The notes beneath the pieces are model-generated. The model searched no databases, was not told the origin of the DNA, and saw nothing but the letters and a program-made list of their open reading frames with translations. A stretch of 64,000 bases of DNA from Ancylobacter pratisalsi (GTDB lineage: Bacteria > Pseudomonadota > Alphaproteobacteria > Rhizobiales > Xanthobacteraceae): the NCBI RefSeq assembly GCF_010669125.1, contig NZ_CP048630.1, positions 1,488,001 to 1,552,000 on the forward strand, in the 5' to 3' direction. The position numbers and the translations under genes were made by a program. Positions 18,159-27,043 of the stretch are shown one piece after another (the stretch's first letter is position 1; every line of letters starts with the position of its first letter).

Positions 18159-18749
18159 ATGAGCCTATCCGCGCAGCCTCAGCCGACGGAGGAAGACCTC
18201 AGCCGGCAGATGGAAGAAGCCGGCTTCGAGGTCGAGCTCGGCCAGAACGAGCACGGCATTGATGCCTGGATCAACGGCATAGCCGGGGCGCTGGGTGCCG
18301 CGGCGCTGGTCACGGTGACGCTGCTGGTGTTCGCCAACGCCTCGCTGCGCTACCTCTTCAATTCCGGGTTGATCTGGGCCGACGAAATCGTCATCGCGCT
18401 CATCCCCTGGCTCACCATGCTCGGCATGTTCCTGTCGGTGCGTCGGCGCGAGATCATCCGTATCGAGCATTTCGCCAATCGCCTGCCGCCGGGGATCCGC
18501 CGGGTCGTGGCCGCCTTCGCCGATCTGCTCTCGGCAGCGTCCTTCGCCTATCTGGCCTTCGTGTCGTTCGACTATGTGTCGCTGTTCGGCACCGACAAGA
18601 CCACCTACCTCAAGCTGCCCAAGGGCTGGTTCACCTCCGCGCTTCTGGTCGGCTCCATCCTGCTCGCCCTCGCCTTCCTGGTCGATCTCGCCCGCACCGT
18701 CCGCGCCCGAAAGGCCGGGGCCGCGGCGCCCGAAGGGGCGGCACGATGA
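18159..18749 (+). CDS. dctQ: TRAP transporter small permease subunit (DctQ)
   Basis: 196 residues. A soluble N-terminal extension of about 45 residues precedes four membrane segments: ALVTVTLLVFANASLRYLF, then EIVIALIPWLTMLGMFLSV, then two more. RRREIIRIEHF is the usual DctQ loop. ATG 18159 was chosen because an upstream in-frame GTG (18105) lies inside the hairpin. Its stop overlaps the DctM start by 4 bases. Confidence 0.88.
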   Translation: MSLSAQPQPTEEDLSRQMEEAGFEVELGQNEHGIDAWINGIAGALGAAALVTVTLLVFANASLRYLFNSGLIWADEIVIALIPWLTMLGMFLSVRRREIIRIEHFANRLPPGIRRVVAAFADLLSAASFAYLAFVSFDYVSLFGTDKTTYLKLPKGWFTSALLVGSILLALAFLVDLARTVRARKAGAAAPEGAAR

Positions 18750-20026
18750 CCGGGGCGATCATCGGAATCTGCGTCCTCCTCGTCCTGCTGATGCTTGGCG
18801 TGCCCATGGTGGCGGCGCTGCTCAGCGCGGTCGCTCTGCTGCTGTATTTCAGCGGCCAGTGGGGCCTGTCGCTGCCCCAGACAATGGTCGGCGGGCTGTC
18901 CAGCTACACGCTGCTGTCGCTGCCGCTGTTCGTCTATGCCGGCGCCCTGATGAATTCCGGCGGCATCGCCGCGCGGCTGTTCACCTTCGCCCGCGCCTTG
19001 GTGGGCTGGACCAAGGGCGGCCTTGCCCAGGTCAACGTACTCACCAGCGTGTTCTTCGGCGGCATGATCGGCTCCTCCGCGGCGGATCTGGCGGGCTCCG
19101 GCTCGGTGCTGATTCCGGCGATGAAGCGCGACGGCTATTCCGGCGCGTTCTCGGCCGGCGTCAGCGCCTCGTCCTCGGGCATCGGCCCGCTGATCCCGCC
19201 CTCCTCGCCGGCGATCCTGTATTCGGCGGTCACGGGCACCTCGCTCAGCGCGCTGTTTCTCGCCGGCCTCATTCCCGGATTGCTGCTGGGCGTCGTCTTC
19301 ATGGTCACCATCACCTGGCTGGCCCATCGCCACGGCTACCCCGCCTTCGGCAACTTCTCGCTGCGCGAGATCTGGCGCACCGGTGTTGCCGCGCTGCTCG
19401 CCTTCGGCATGCCCGGCCTCATCGTTGGCGGGCTGGTGGCGGGCGCCTTCACGCCCTCGGAAGCGGGGGCCTTCGGCGTGGTCTATGCCGCCTTCCTGTC
19501 CTTCGCCATCTACCGCACGCTCAGCCTGAAGGGGCTCTATCAGGCCACGGTCGCGGCGGTGCAGATGACCGGCGAGTTGCTCGGCATCGTCGCGCTGTCG
19601 GTCGCGCTGGGCAGCGCACTGTCCGCCGCCCATGTCCCCCAGGCCTTCGCCGGGCTGATCGACACCCTGACCATCGGCGACAGCCAGTTCATGCGGCTGC
19701 TGGCGCTGATGTTCCTCGCCATCATCGCCGGCATGTTCATCGACCCGCTGATCCCGGTGCTGGTCCCCATCCTCATGCCCTCGCTGCAACTGTTCGGAAT
19801 TGACCTGATCCATTTCGGCGTGCTGATGGTCATGGCGGTGGTGATCGGGCAGATCACGCCCCCTGTGGCGATGTCGCTGATCATCACGGCGCGGATCGCC
19901 AAGGTCGATCAATGGCAGGTGTTCCGCGCCAACATGCCGTTCTTCATCATCACGCTGGCGTTCACGCTGCTTTTGATGGCGGTGCCCGCGCTGTCGACGT
20001 GGCTGCCGGCGCATATGAAGAACTGA
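18746..20026 (+). CDS. dctM: TRAP transporter large permease subunit (DctM)
   Basis: 426-residue membrane protein with about twelve hydrophobic segments. DctM motifs: LPLFVYAGALMNSGGIAARL, IGSSAADLAGSGSVLIPAMK, IGPLIPPSSPAILY, and ITPPVAMSLIITARIA near the C-terminus. Overlaps dctQ by 4 bases. Completes the DctPQM system begun at 17034. Confidence 0.92.
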   Translation: MTGAIIGICVLLVLLMLGVPMVAALLSAVALLLYFSGQWGLSLPQTMVGGLSSYTLLSLPLFVYAGALMNSGGIAARLFTFARALVGWTKGGLAQVNVLTSVFFGGMIGSSAADLAGSGSVLIPAMKRDGYSGAFSAGVSASSSGIGPLIPPSSPAILYSAVTGTSLSALFLAGLIPGLLLGVVFMVTITWLAHRHGYPAFGNFSLREIWRTGVAALLAFGMPGLIVGGLVAGAFTPSEAGAFGVVYAAFLSFAIYRTLSLKGLYQATVAAVQMTGELLGIVALSVALGSALSAAHVPQAFAGLIDTLTIGDSQFMRLLALMFLAIIAGMFIDPLIPVLVPILMPSLQLFGIDLIHFGVLMVMAVVIGQITPPVAMSLIITARIAKVDQWQVFRANMPFFIITLAFTLLLMAVPALSTWLPAHMKN

Positions 20027-20059
20027 CCATGCGCGGCCAACAGCGAAGGAGCCTTCGAG

Positions 20060-20305
20060 GTGAGTGAGGAATGGGCGATCATGAACTGGGTCAAGCGCGG
20101 CAATGTCCGCTCGAAGATCTGGGCGATCCTGCCGGTGGAAAGCCAGGCCGTGCTGCCGCGCATCAATGAGGACGGCTACTGGGAGGACTTCCGCCGCCTT
20201 CCCGCCCGCCGCTTCGCCGACCACGATGCCGCCCTTGAGGCCATCGAGGAAGACGGCTTCTGCTTCATCACCGAGCGCATGGCGATCGGCCCGCTGGCGA
20301 ACTGA
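20060..20305 (+). CDS. Small hypothetical protein in the enolase-TRAP operon
   Basis: 81 residues from GTG 20060, with AAGGAG 8 bases upstream and a 33-base gap to dctM. Soluble and acidic/aromatic, with segments such as NEDGYWEDFRRLPARRF and DHDAALEAIEEDGFCFITER. No membrane segment, signal or known motif. I do not recognise a family. Ribosome site, codon use and position make it a credible last gene of the operon. A second start (ATG 20081) is possible. Confidence 0.6.
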   Translation: MSEEWAIMNWVKRGNVRSKIWAILPVESQAVLPRINEDGYWEDFRRLPARRFADHDAALEAIEEDGFCFITERMAIGPLAN

Positions 20306-20327
20306 ACGCACGGCAAAGGGACGGGAA

Positions 20328-20357
20328 TTGCTTTAATAGACGCATCGGTCTATTAAA
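20328..20357 (+). promoter_or_regulatory. acuR promoter with embedded operator
   Basis: Perfect inverted repeat TTTAATAGAC (20332-20341) and GTCTATTAAA (20348-20357) around 6 bases. It spans a promoter-like pair TTGCTT (20328-20333), 17 bases, TATTAA (20351-20356). Predicted transcription start falls on or next to the acuR ATG at 20363, so the mRNA would be leaderless. The layout is what an autorepressor needs. Confidence 0.65.
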
Positions 20358-20362
20358 TAGCG

Positions 20363-21037
20363 ATGCACCGTCCCGCCGCCATAGCCGCGTCCGCCGTCGC
20401 CGACTCGCCTGTCGCCGAACCGCCGGCGCCACGGCGCGGTCGCCCGCCCCGTGCGCCGGCCGACGCCCATGCCCGCCAGCAATTGATGCGCGCCGGTCTG
20501 GCCTTCCTCACCGAGCGCGGCTACTCGGCGGTTGGCGTCGACGAGATCCTGCGCCAGGCCGGGGTGCCGAAGGGCTCGTTTTACCATTACTTCAACGGCA
20601 AGGCCGCGTTCGGCCTCGCCCTCATCGAGGCGTACCGCGCCTATTTCGCCGCCCGGCTCGACCGCTGCTTCGACGACGAGACGCGCGATCCAGTTAGCCG
20701 GCTACGCGCCTTCATTGACGACGCGGAACGCGGCATGGCGCGGCATGGCTTCCGGCGCGGCTGCCTCATCGGCAATCTCGGACAGGAGATGGGCGCGCTG
20801 CCGGAGGAATTCCGCGCGGCGCTCACCCTGGCGCTTGAGGACTGGCAGGCACGCACCGCGCGATGCCTCCGTCTGGCGCGCGACCAAGGCCAGATCGACC
20901 CGCAGCACGACCCCGACGCGCTCGCCGCCTTCTTCTGGATCGGCTGGGAGGGCGCGGTGCTGCGCGCCAAGCTGGAGCAGCGCGCCGCCCCGCTTCACAC
21001 CTTCGCCGCCAGCTTCTTTCGCCTGATTGGACACTGA
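20363..21037 (+). CDS. acuR: TetR-family regulator, AcuR-like
   Basis: 224 residues. Pro/Ala-rich leader (about 1-35) containing RRGRPPR, then a TetR HTH at about 40-85 (LTERGYSAVGVDEILRQAGV, then PKGSFYHYFNGKAAFGLALI). GCLIGNLGQEMGALPEEFR is typical of AcuR and its relatives. AcuR of Rhodobacter represses acuI and DMSP genes and is relieved by acrylate. Here it is directly followed by acuI, supporting the same role. No ribosome site precedes the ATG; leaderless translation is likely. Confidence 0.83.
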   Translation: MHRPAAIAASAVADSPVAEPPAPRRGRPPRAPADAHARQQLMRAGLAFLTERGYSAVGVDEILRQAGVPKGSFYHYFNGKAAFGLALIEAYRAYFAARLDRCFDDETRDPVSRLRAFIDDAERGMARHGFRRGCLIGNLGQEMGALPEEFRAALTLALEDWQARTARCLRLARDQGQIDPQHDPDALAAFFWIGWEGAVLRAKLEQRAAPLHTFAASFFRLIGH

Positions 21038-21049
21038 TCGGAGCCGACC

Positions 21050-22042
21050 ATGTTCGACGCCCTTCTCATCGAGAAATCCGAGGCCGGCCAGTCCGCCCGG
21101 CTGACCCGCCTCGACACCGCCCAGCTGCCCGAGGGCGAGGTGCTGGTCGACATCGCCTGGTCCACGCTCAACTACAAGGACGCGCTGGCGATTACCGGAA
21201 CCTCGCCGGTGGTCCGCGCCTTTCCCATGGTGCCGGGCATCGACTTCGCCGGCGTGGTGGCGGAAAGCAGCTCGCCCGCCTTCAAGCCCGGCGACCGCGT
21301 GGTGCTGAATGGCTGGGGCGTGGGCGAGACGCACTGGGGCGGCCTTTCCGGCCGGGCGCGGGTAAAGGCCGACTGGCTGGTTGCCCTGCCCGCGGGCATC
21401 AGCACCCGGCAGGCCATGGCCATCGGCACGGCGGGGTACACCGCGATGCTCTGCGTCATGGCGCTGGAGCGTCATGGCCTGACGCCGGGCGACGGCGAGA
21501 TCGTCGTCACCGGCGCGGCGGGCGGGGTGGGCAGCGTCGCGGTCAGCCTGCTGGCCGGGCTCGGCTTCCGTGTCGCCGCCGTCACCGGGCGCGCGGCCGA
21601 GCATGGCTACCTCACCGAGCTGGGCGCCGCGACGATCATCGACCGCGCGGAACTTTCCGCCCCCAGCCGCCCGCTGGCGCGCGAGCGCTGGAGCGGGGGC
21701 ATCGACGTCGCCGGCGGTCCTGTGCTGGCGAATGTGCTCGCCGCCACCCGCTATCGCGGCATCGTTGCCGCCTGCGGGCTGGCCGCCGGCATGGACCTGC
21801 CGACGACGGTGGCGCCCTTCATCCTGCGCGGGGTGACGCTGGCGGGGATCGACAGCGTGATGTGCCCCAAGGCCGAGCGCGCGCAGGCGTGGCAGCGCCT
21901 GGCGCGCGATCTCGACAGGACGAAGCTGGAGCGCATGGTCACCGAACTCCCGCTCACCGAGGTCCTCGCGGTCGCGCCCGCCCTGCTGGAGGGCAAGGTG
22001 CGCGGGCGCCTGGTGGTGCCCATCGCTCCCGACATCGGCTGA
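21050..22042 (+). CDS. acuI: Acrylyl-CoA reductase (NADPH), AcuI/YhdH family
   Basis: 330-residue medium-chain dehydrogenase/reductase without the zinc-ligand pattern. Motifs: [30 protein letters not shown], and the NADPH-binding [20 protein letters not shown] near residue 150. The family reduces acryloyl-CoA to propionyl-CoA with NADPH, which detoxifies acrylate. GGAG precedes the ATG, 12 bases after acuR. No DMSP lyase gene is nearby, so acrylate detoxification rather than DMSP use is the safer reading. Confidence 0.88.
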   Translation: MFDALLIEKSEAGQSARLTRLDTAQLPEGEVLVDIAWSTLNYKDALAITGTSPVVRAFPMVPGIDFAGVVAESSSPAFKPGDRVVLNGWGVGETHWGGLSGRARVKADWLVALPAGISTRQAMAIGTAGYTAMLCVMALERHGLTPGDGEIVVTGAAGGVGSVAVSLLAGLGFRVAAVTGRAAEHGYLTELGAATIIDRAELSAPSRPLARERWSGGIDVAGGPVLANVLAATRYRGIVAACGLAAGMDLPTTVAPFILRGVTLAGIDSVMCPKAERAQAWQRLARDLDRTKLERMVTELPLTEVLAVAPALLEGKVRGRLVVPIAPDIG

Positions 22043-22145
22043 GGGCGCCGCGCTCCCCTTCCCTCCGCGCCCGGAAGGAGTATCACTAGGACCGATCCGG
22101 CGGCCTCGAATCCGCCGGCCGGTTTTCAGTGGCGACGGAAAAGAC

Positions 22146-22889
22146 GTGGTGACGCAGAGCAGCGAGGCCAGGCGCGCGAAATCTCCCCCGAGGCGGCCCC
22201 GCCTGTCACGACGCGTGCCCTTCGCCCAGCAGGTCGCCGACACGCTGCGCGACCGGATCATTCGCGGCGACCTTCCCCCCGGCGGGCGTATCGTCGAGCG
22301 CAGCCTGTGCGAACTGCTCGACGTCTCCCGCACCCCGCTGCGCGAGGCGCTGAAGCTGCTGGAGGTCGAGGGCCTCGTCGAGATCTCGCAGAACAAGGGC
22401 GCGCGCATCATGTCGTTCACGCCGGAGGAGGCCTCGAACCTGTTCGAGGTCATCGCCGGTCTGGAAAGCCTTGCCGCCGAGATCGCCGCCACGCGCATCA
22501 GCGCCCGGGAACTCGACGCACTGGACGCGCTGCACGAATCCATGCGCGTTCATTACGAGCGGCAGGAAAAAGACCCCTATTTCGAGATCAACAGCGCCAT
22601 CCATGACCGGATCGTGCGCGCCTCGGGCAACCCAGTGCTGATCGCCACCCATGCCGGCCTTATGCTGCGGGCCCGGCGCGGGCGCTACATGGCGATCATC
22701 GATCCGTTCCGCTGGGAGGAATCGGTCGGCGAGCATGAGGCGCTGATGCAGGCGCTGCACGCGCGCGACGCCGAGGCCGCCCGCCGGGTGTGGCAGCGTC
22801 ATCTGCTGCGCACCGGCGAAACCGTCTGCGCGGTGCTCACCCGTTCAGCCGCCCTGTCCGATCCTCCCGCCGCCACCCTCTCGGCCTGA
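22146..22889 (+). CDS. GntR-family regulator (FadR/FCD type)
   Basis: 247 residues. Winged HTH at about 25-90 (QQVADTLRDRIIRGDLPPGG, ELLDVSRTPLREALKLLEVE), then an FCD ligand domain with the conserved Asp/His pattern (NSAIHDRIVRASGNP). Starts at one of two adjacent GTG codons (22146/22149). Lies upstream of an amino-acid ABC/amidohydrolase operon and probably controls it. It also follows acuI at about 100 bases. Confidence 0.87.
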   Translation: MVTQSSEARRAKSPPRRPRLSRRVPFAQQVADTLRDRIIRGDLPPGGRIVERSLCELLDVSRTPLREALKLLEVEGLVEISQNKGARIMSFTPEEASNLFEVIAGLESLAAEIAATRISARELDALDALHESMRVHYERQEKDPYFEINSAIHDRIVRASGNPVLIATHAGLMLRARRGRYMAIIDPFRWEESVGEHEALMQALHARDAEAARRVWQRHLLRTGETVCAVLTRSAALSDPPAATLSA

Positions 22890-23215
22890 CATCCGCGCGC
22901 CCGATTCAGGCTGCGCAAATTGTCGGCAGCCCCGCCGCCCGCCGCGCCCGGCCCGCCGGGGCCATCGCGAAGGCGTGCCGGCCCTAACGCCCCGAAGATC
23001 CCGCCAAATTCGCGCCCTTGCGCCTCATCCCCGCTCCGCTCGTGCCACAGGGCCGGGCAGGGTGGCGCCTGCGCAGGCAGCGGGCGCGCAATCATTGGGC
23101 ATTCGGCGCCTAGGTATAACATTTAAGTAGCTGTATATATTCAATTAAATCAGATGGAATGCAATCTGATCTTCCCTTGACGGTCGACCTGAAGCGTTTG
23201 AAAAGCGAGATTGCC
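22890..23215. other. Promoter region of the amino-acid ABC operon
   Basis: 326 bases without a gene. GC-rich until about 23105, then AT-rich. It contains ATCAGAT (23149-23155) and ATCTGAT (23164-23170), a perfect 7-base inverted repeat with an 8-base spacer. This is a good candidate operator for the GntR protein encoded just upstream. Confidence 0.55.
23149..23170. promoter_or_regulatory. Candidate GntR operator
   Basis: ATCAGAT (23149-23155), 8 bases, ATCTGAT (23164-23170). Perfect dyad 46 bases before the binding-protein start. Bound protein inferred from the adjacent GntR gene. Confidence 0.5.
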
Positions 23216-24100
23216 ATGTCATCCAACCGATCCCTGCCCCCGGTTTCCCGCCGCCGCTTTCTGCAGTTTTCCGGCTCGCTGCTCGCCCTTGCGGTGGCCG
23301 CTCCCACCCTCCTCGCCACCGGGTCCTCCCCCGCCATGGCCGCGCCGCTGACGATGGAGGACATCAAGAAGGCCGGCGTCGTGCGCATCGGCGTCGAGGC
23401 GTCCTATCGGCCGTTCGCCTTCCGCGAGGGCAGTGAAATCGTCGGCTACGACATCGATCTGGCCGACGCGATCTTCAAGCCGCTGGGCGTGAAGGTGGAG
23501 TTCATCGACACCGCCTGGGCCGGTGTCATTCCCGCGCTCTATGCCGGCAATTTCGATCTCATCATGACCTCGCTCACCTACACCAAGGAGCGGGTCGCCA
23601 AGGTCGGCTATTCCATTCCCTACACCGAGGCGACACAGGAGATGCTGATCCGCGCCTCCGACGTCGACACCATCAAGAACCTCGACGGCATGGCCGGCAA
23701 GATCCTCGGCGTGAAGCTGGGTTCGGCCGGCGACACCATGAAGACCAAGCTGGAGGAGAAGCTGAAGGCCGACACCGGCAAGGGCTTCTCCGAGGTGAAG
23801 ACCTATGACGATCACCCCTCGGCCTATCTCGCCCTTGCGCAGGGCTCGGTCGACGGCGTGATCAACTCGCTCGCCACCCTCACCCAGGTGGTCAAGGACG
23901 CGCCGGGCAAATACGCCATCGTGCGCGACATCGGCCCGCGCAACTGGGCCGGCATCGGCACCCGCAAGGAAGATGTCGACCTGATCGCCTTCCTCGACGC
24001 GCGCATCAACGCGCTGAAGGCCGATGGCGAGATCTACACGCTGCAGGAGAAGTGGTTCGGCACGAAGATGAAGCTCGCCGACAAGCCGCCGACCTTCTGA
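23216..24100 (+). CDS. Amino-acid ABC transporter substrate-binding protein
   Basis: 294 residues. Twin-arginine-type leader (SRRRFLQFSGSLLALAVAA, cleavage near AMAA, residue 42). Family 3 solute-binding motifs: VVRIGVEASYRPFAFREGSE, GYDIDLADAIFKPLGVKVEF, YAGNFDLIMTSLTYTKER, and LGVKLGSAGDT. Polar amino acids are the usual ligands. Cotranscribed with permease, ATPase and two hydrolytic/racemase enzymes, so the ligand may be a derivative such as an N-carbamoyl amino acid or hydantoin. Confidence 0.88.
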   Translation: MSSNRSLPPVSRRRFLQFSGSLLALAVAAPTLLATGSSPAMAAPLTMEDIKKAGVVRIGVEASYRPFAFREGSEIVGYDIDLADAIFKPLGVKVEFIDTAWAGVIPALYAGNFDLIMTSLTYTKERVAKVGYSIPYTEATQEMLIRASDVDTIKNLDGMAGKILGVKLGSAGDTMKTKLEEKLKADTGKGFSEVKTYDDHPSAYLALAQGSVDGVINSLATLTQVVKDAPGKYAIVRDIGPRNWAGIGTRKEDVDLIAFLDARINALKADGEIYTLQEKWFGTKMKLADKPPTF

Positions 24101-24128
24101 GCCGCCCTCGGACCCGACGACAAGGCGT

Positions 24129-24151
24129 GGGGCGGGCCGGGTGCCCGCCCC
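24129..24151 (+). terminator. Hairpin after the amino-acid binding-protein gene
   Basis: Perfect 9-base arms GGGGCGGGC (24129-24137) and GCCCGCCCC (24143-24151) with a 5-base loop; a second GCCGGC-TTT-GCCGGC hairpin follows within 30 bases. No T run. Probably an attenuator or mRNA-end protector between binding protein and permease. Confidence 0.55.
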
Positions 24152-24200
24152 TCACACCCCGGCCGGCTTTGCCGGCCCGAAAATCGCGGATGCGCAGCCT

Positions 24201-24854
24201 ATGAGTATTGATTGGGGCATCGTGGAGATGGCCATCCCGTTGCTGGCCGTCGGCACGGTGATGACGCTCAAGATCGCCGCGCTGGCGACGGTGCTCGGCC
24301 TGTCGAGCGGCATCGCGCTCGGGCTGGTGTCGCTCGGCGGATGGCGCTGGGCGAGATGGCTGGTGCGCGGCTATGTCGACTTCATCCGCGGCACGCCGCT
24401 GCTGATCCAGATCTTCATCGTGTTCTTCGGCCTGCCCCTCATGGGGTTTCGGCTCGGCGAGTTCTGGGCCGGCGTGATCGCGCTCTCGATCAACTGCGCC
24501 GCCTATGTCGCAGAAATCGTGCGCGGCACCGTCGGCTCGGTGGAAAAAGGGCAGACCGAGGCGGCCAAGTCCATCGGCATGACGCAGGGCCGGATCCTCA
24601 TCTACATCCTGCTGCCGCAGTCGATCCGGCCGATGGTGCCCGCCCTCACCAACGACGTCATCACGCTGCTGAAGAACACCTCGCTGCTGTCCGTGATCTC
24701 GGTCTACGAGCTGACGCGCTCCGGGCAGGCGATCATCGCCTCGCACTTCGTGCCGCTCGAGATCTTTGCCCTTCTCGCCATCTACTACTACGCCATCATC
24801 TCGGTGCTTTCGTGGATCTCGCGGATCATCGAGCGGCGGCTTCCGGCCTGGTGA
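24201..24854 (+). CDS. Amino-acid ABC transporter permease
   Basis: 217 residues with five membrane segments and the HisM/ArtQ-type motif [20 protein letters not shown] plus the EAA loop ([20 protein letters not shown]). Start ATG 24201; an upstream in-frame GTG (24141) lies within the hairpin. A single permease suggests a homodimeric channel. Confidence 0.9.
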   Translation: MSIDWGIVEMAIPLLAVGTVMTLKIAALATVLGLSSGIALGLVSLGGWRWARWLVRGYVDFIRGTPLLIQIFIVFFGLPLMGFRLGEFWAGVIALSINCAAYVAEIVRGTVGSVEKGQTEAAKSIGMTQGRILIYILLPQSIRPMVPALTNDVITLLKNTSLLSVISVYELTRSGQAIIASHFVPLEIFALLAIYYYAIISVLSWISRIIERRLPAW

Positions 24855-24859
24855 TCGCC

Positions 24860-25645
24860 ATGACCTCCCACAACAAGCCGCTGCTCTCCGTGAAGGGGCT
24901 GCGCAAGAGCTTCGGGGAGCGCGAGATCCTCAAGGGCATCTCCTTCGACGTCATGGCCGGTCAGACGCTGGTGCTCATCGGGCCCTCGGGTTCGGGCAAG
25001 ACCACGGTGCTGCGCTGCCTGAACTATCTGGAAGTGCCGAGCGCCGGCACCATCGAGCTGAACGGCGAACCGATCGGCGGCGCCTATGTCGGCGAGCCGC
25101 CGCAATGGTCGGCGCTGCCGGAATCGCAGCTCGCCCTGCAGCGCCGCCGCTTCGGCTTCGTGTTCCAGCGCTTCAACCTATTCCCCCATCTCACGGCGCT
25201 GCAGAACGTGGCGATCGGCCCGCGCAAGGTGCTCGGCGTGTCGCGGCAGGTGGCCGAGGCCCGCGCCGCCGAGCAGCTCGCCCGCGTCAGCCTGGCCGAT
25301 CACATGGACAAGCGCCCGTCCCAGCTTTCCGGCGGCCAGCAGCAGCGCGTGGCCATCGCTCGCGCCCTGGCGATGGACCCGCGCCTGATCCTGTTCGACG
25401 AGCCCACCTCCGCGCTCGACCCCGAACTGGTGCATGAGGTGCTCGACGTGATGGGCACGCTCGCCCGCGAGGGCATGACCATGGTCGTGGTGACCCATGA
25501 AATGGGTTTCGCCCGCCGCGTCGCCGACCGCCTCATCTTCATGGCCGACGGCGATGTCGTCGAGGAAGGCCCGCCCGAGGACGTTTTCTCCACGCCCCGC
25601 GAAGAGAAAACCCGCCGTTTCCTCGCCCACATCCTCAATCGCTAA
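24860..25645 (+). CDS. Amino-acid ABC transporter ATP-binding protein
   Basis: 261 residues. Walker [10 protein letters not shown] (about 41-49), Q-loop [13 protein letters not shown], signature [15 protein letters not shown] near 160, Walker [21 protein letters not shown], switch His in [16 protein letters not shown]. All ATPase motifs are intact. Start ATG 24860, or GTG 24851, which would overlap the permease stop. Confidence 0.92.
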   Translation: MTSHNKPLLSVKGLRKSFGEREILKGISFDVMAGQTLVLIGPSGSGKTTVLRCLNYLEVPSAGTIELNGEPIGGAYVGEPPQWSALPESQLALQRRRFGFVFQRFNLFPHLTALQNVAIGPRKVLGVSRQVAEARAAEQLARVSLADHMDKRPSQLSGGQQQRVAIARALAMDPRLILFDEPTSALDPELVHEVLDVMGTLAREGMTMVVVTHEMGFARRVADRLIFMADGDVVEEGPPEDVFSTPREEKTRRFLAHILNR

Positions 25646-25668
25646 AGCCCCCATCGATCGGCAGGCCC

Positions 25669-27039
25669 ATGTCGGAACCCCGTCCCATGCCCGAACCGCT
25701 CTACGACCTCGTCGTCACCGGTCCCATCGTCCTCACTGGCGATCCCACCACCCCCATCATCCACGACGCCGTGATCGCGATTTCGAACGGGCGCTTCGCG
25801 CGGATCGCCGCCGCGACGAAGGAGACCGGCCCGCCCCTTCAAGCCCGCCGCACCGTCCATCTGCCCGGCCGGGTCATCACCCCCGGCCTGGTGAACGTCC
25901 ACACCCACGCCAACCTCTCCATGGTGCGCGGCGTGGCGGAGGATCTGGGCTTCGCTCCCGCCTACACACCGGGAATCCCGCAAGGCCACATGGTCAGCGA
26001 GGACGAGGCCTACGCCATCTCCCGGCTCGGCGCGCTGGAAGCGCTGCTGTTCGGCTCGACCCTGATCAACGACACTTTCGTGCATGCCGACATCGTCACC
26101 CCGGCCATGGCGGAGATCGGGCTAAGGGTCTGGTCATGCGGGAGAATTCACGACGTTGATTTCTCCGGAGTCTCGCTCGGGCGCTGGGAGCATGTCGATG
26201 CGATCGGCGACAGAACGCTTCAGGACGCGCTGGATCTCGCCGCGCGTTATGAGGGCAGGAGCGACGCCCGCATCGGCGTCCAGCTCGCCGCCCATGCCCC
26301 CGACACATGTTCGACCCCGTTCCTGCGCCGCATCGCCGAAGCCGCTGACAATGCTGGACTTCGCGTCACCACCCACCTCTCGCAGAGCAAGGTGGAACTC
26401 GCCCGCATCCGCGAACGCGACGACATCAGCCCGCCCGAGTTGCTCGACGAGGTCGGCCTGTTGAACGACCGCCTGACCGCCGCCCACTGCATCCATGTCA
26501 GCGACGACGACATCGCCCGCATCGGGCGCGCCGGCATCCATGTCGCCCACATCGCCAAGGGCAACGCGACCGGCGCGACCATCGCGCCGACCCATAAGTT
26601 ACGGAAAGCAGGCGCGAAATTGGCATTGGGCACGGACAACATGCACGCCGACATGGTGGAAGTGATGCGCTGGGCCCTCGCGGTCGGCCGCATCCAGCTC
26701 GGTGCCGTCACCCCGGACTGGCAGCCCGAAACGGTGTTCGAGATGGCGACCATGGCGGGCGCACGCGCGATGGGTCTGGAGAACGAGATCGGCAGCATCG
26801 AGGTCGGCAAGCGCGCGGATTTCGTCGCCTTCGATTTCCGCCAGCCCCATCTCACCCCCGCCACCAACCCTTTGGGAAACCTCGTTCATGTCGCGCAGGG
26901 CCGTGATGTGGAGCTGGTGGCCGTCGAGGGCGAACTGGTGGTCGAGGATGGCCGGCCAACCCGCGTCGACGCCGACCTTATCCGCCGCGAGGCGACAGAC
27001 GCCATCGCCTCCCTCTGGGCGCGGGCACGTGGACACTGA
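25669..27039 (+). CDS. Amidohydrolase-family protein (TRZ/ATZ-like)
   Basis: 456 residues. Metal-site pattern: VHTHANLSM (HxH, about residue 85), further His in QLAAHAPDTC and TTHLSQSKVEL, AAHCIHVSDDDIARI, and the terminal Asp in LALGTDNMHADMVE. This places it with the TRZ/ATZ and deaminase branch rather than classical hydantoinases. It follows the ABC transporter by 23 bases and precedes a hydantoin-racemase-like gene. It may hydrolyse a cyclic ureide, purine or N-carbamoyl compound; the substrate is open. Confidence 0.82.
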   Translation: MSEPRPMPEPLYDLVVTGPIVLTGDPTTPIIHDAVIAISNGRFARIAAATKETGPPLQARRTVHLPGRVITPGLVNVHTHANLSMVRGVAEDLGFAPAYTPGIPQGHMVSEDEAYAISRLGALEALLFGSTLINDTFVHADIVTPAMAEIGLRVWSCGRIHDVDFSGVSLGRWEHVDAIGDRTLQDALDLAARYEGRSDARIGVQLAAHAPDTCSTPFLRRIAEAADNAGLRVTTHLSQSKVELARIRERDDISPPELLDEVGLLNDRLTAAHCIHVSDDDIARIGRAGIHVAHIAKGNATGATIAPTHKLRKAGAKLALGTDNMHADMVEVMRWALAVGRIQLGAVTPDWQPETVFEMATMAGARAMGLENEIGSIEVGKRADFVAFDFRQPHLTPATNPLGNLVHVAQGRDVELVAVEGELVVEDGRPTRVDADLIRREATDAIASLWARARGH

Positions 27040-27043
27040 GCCG

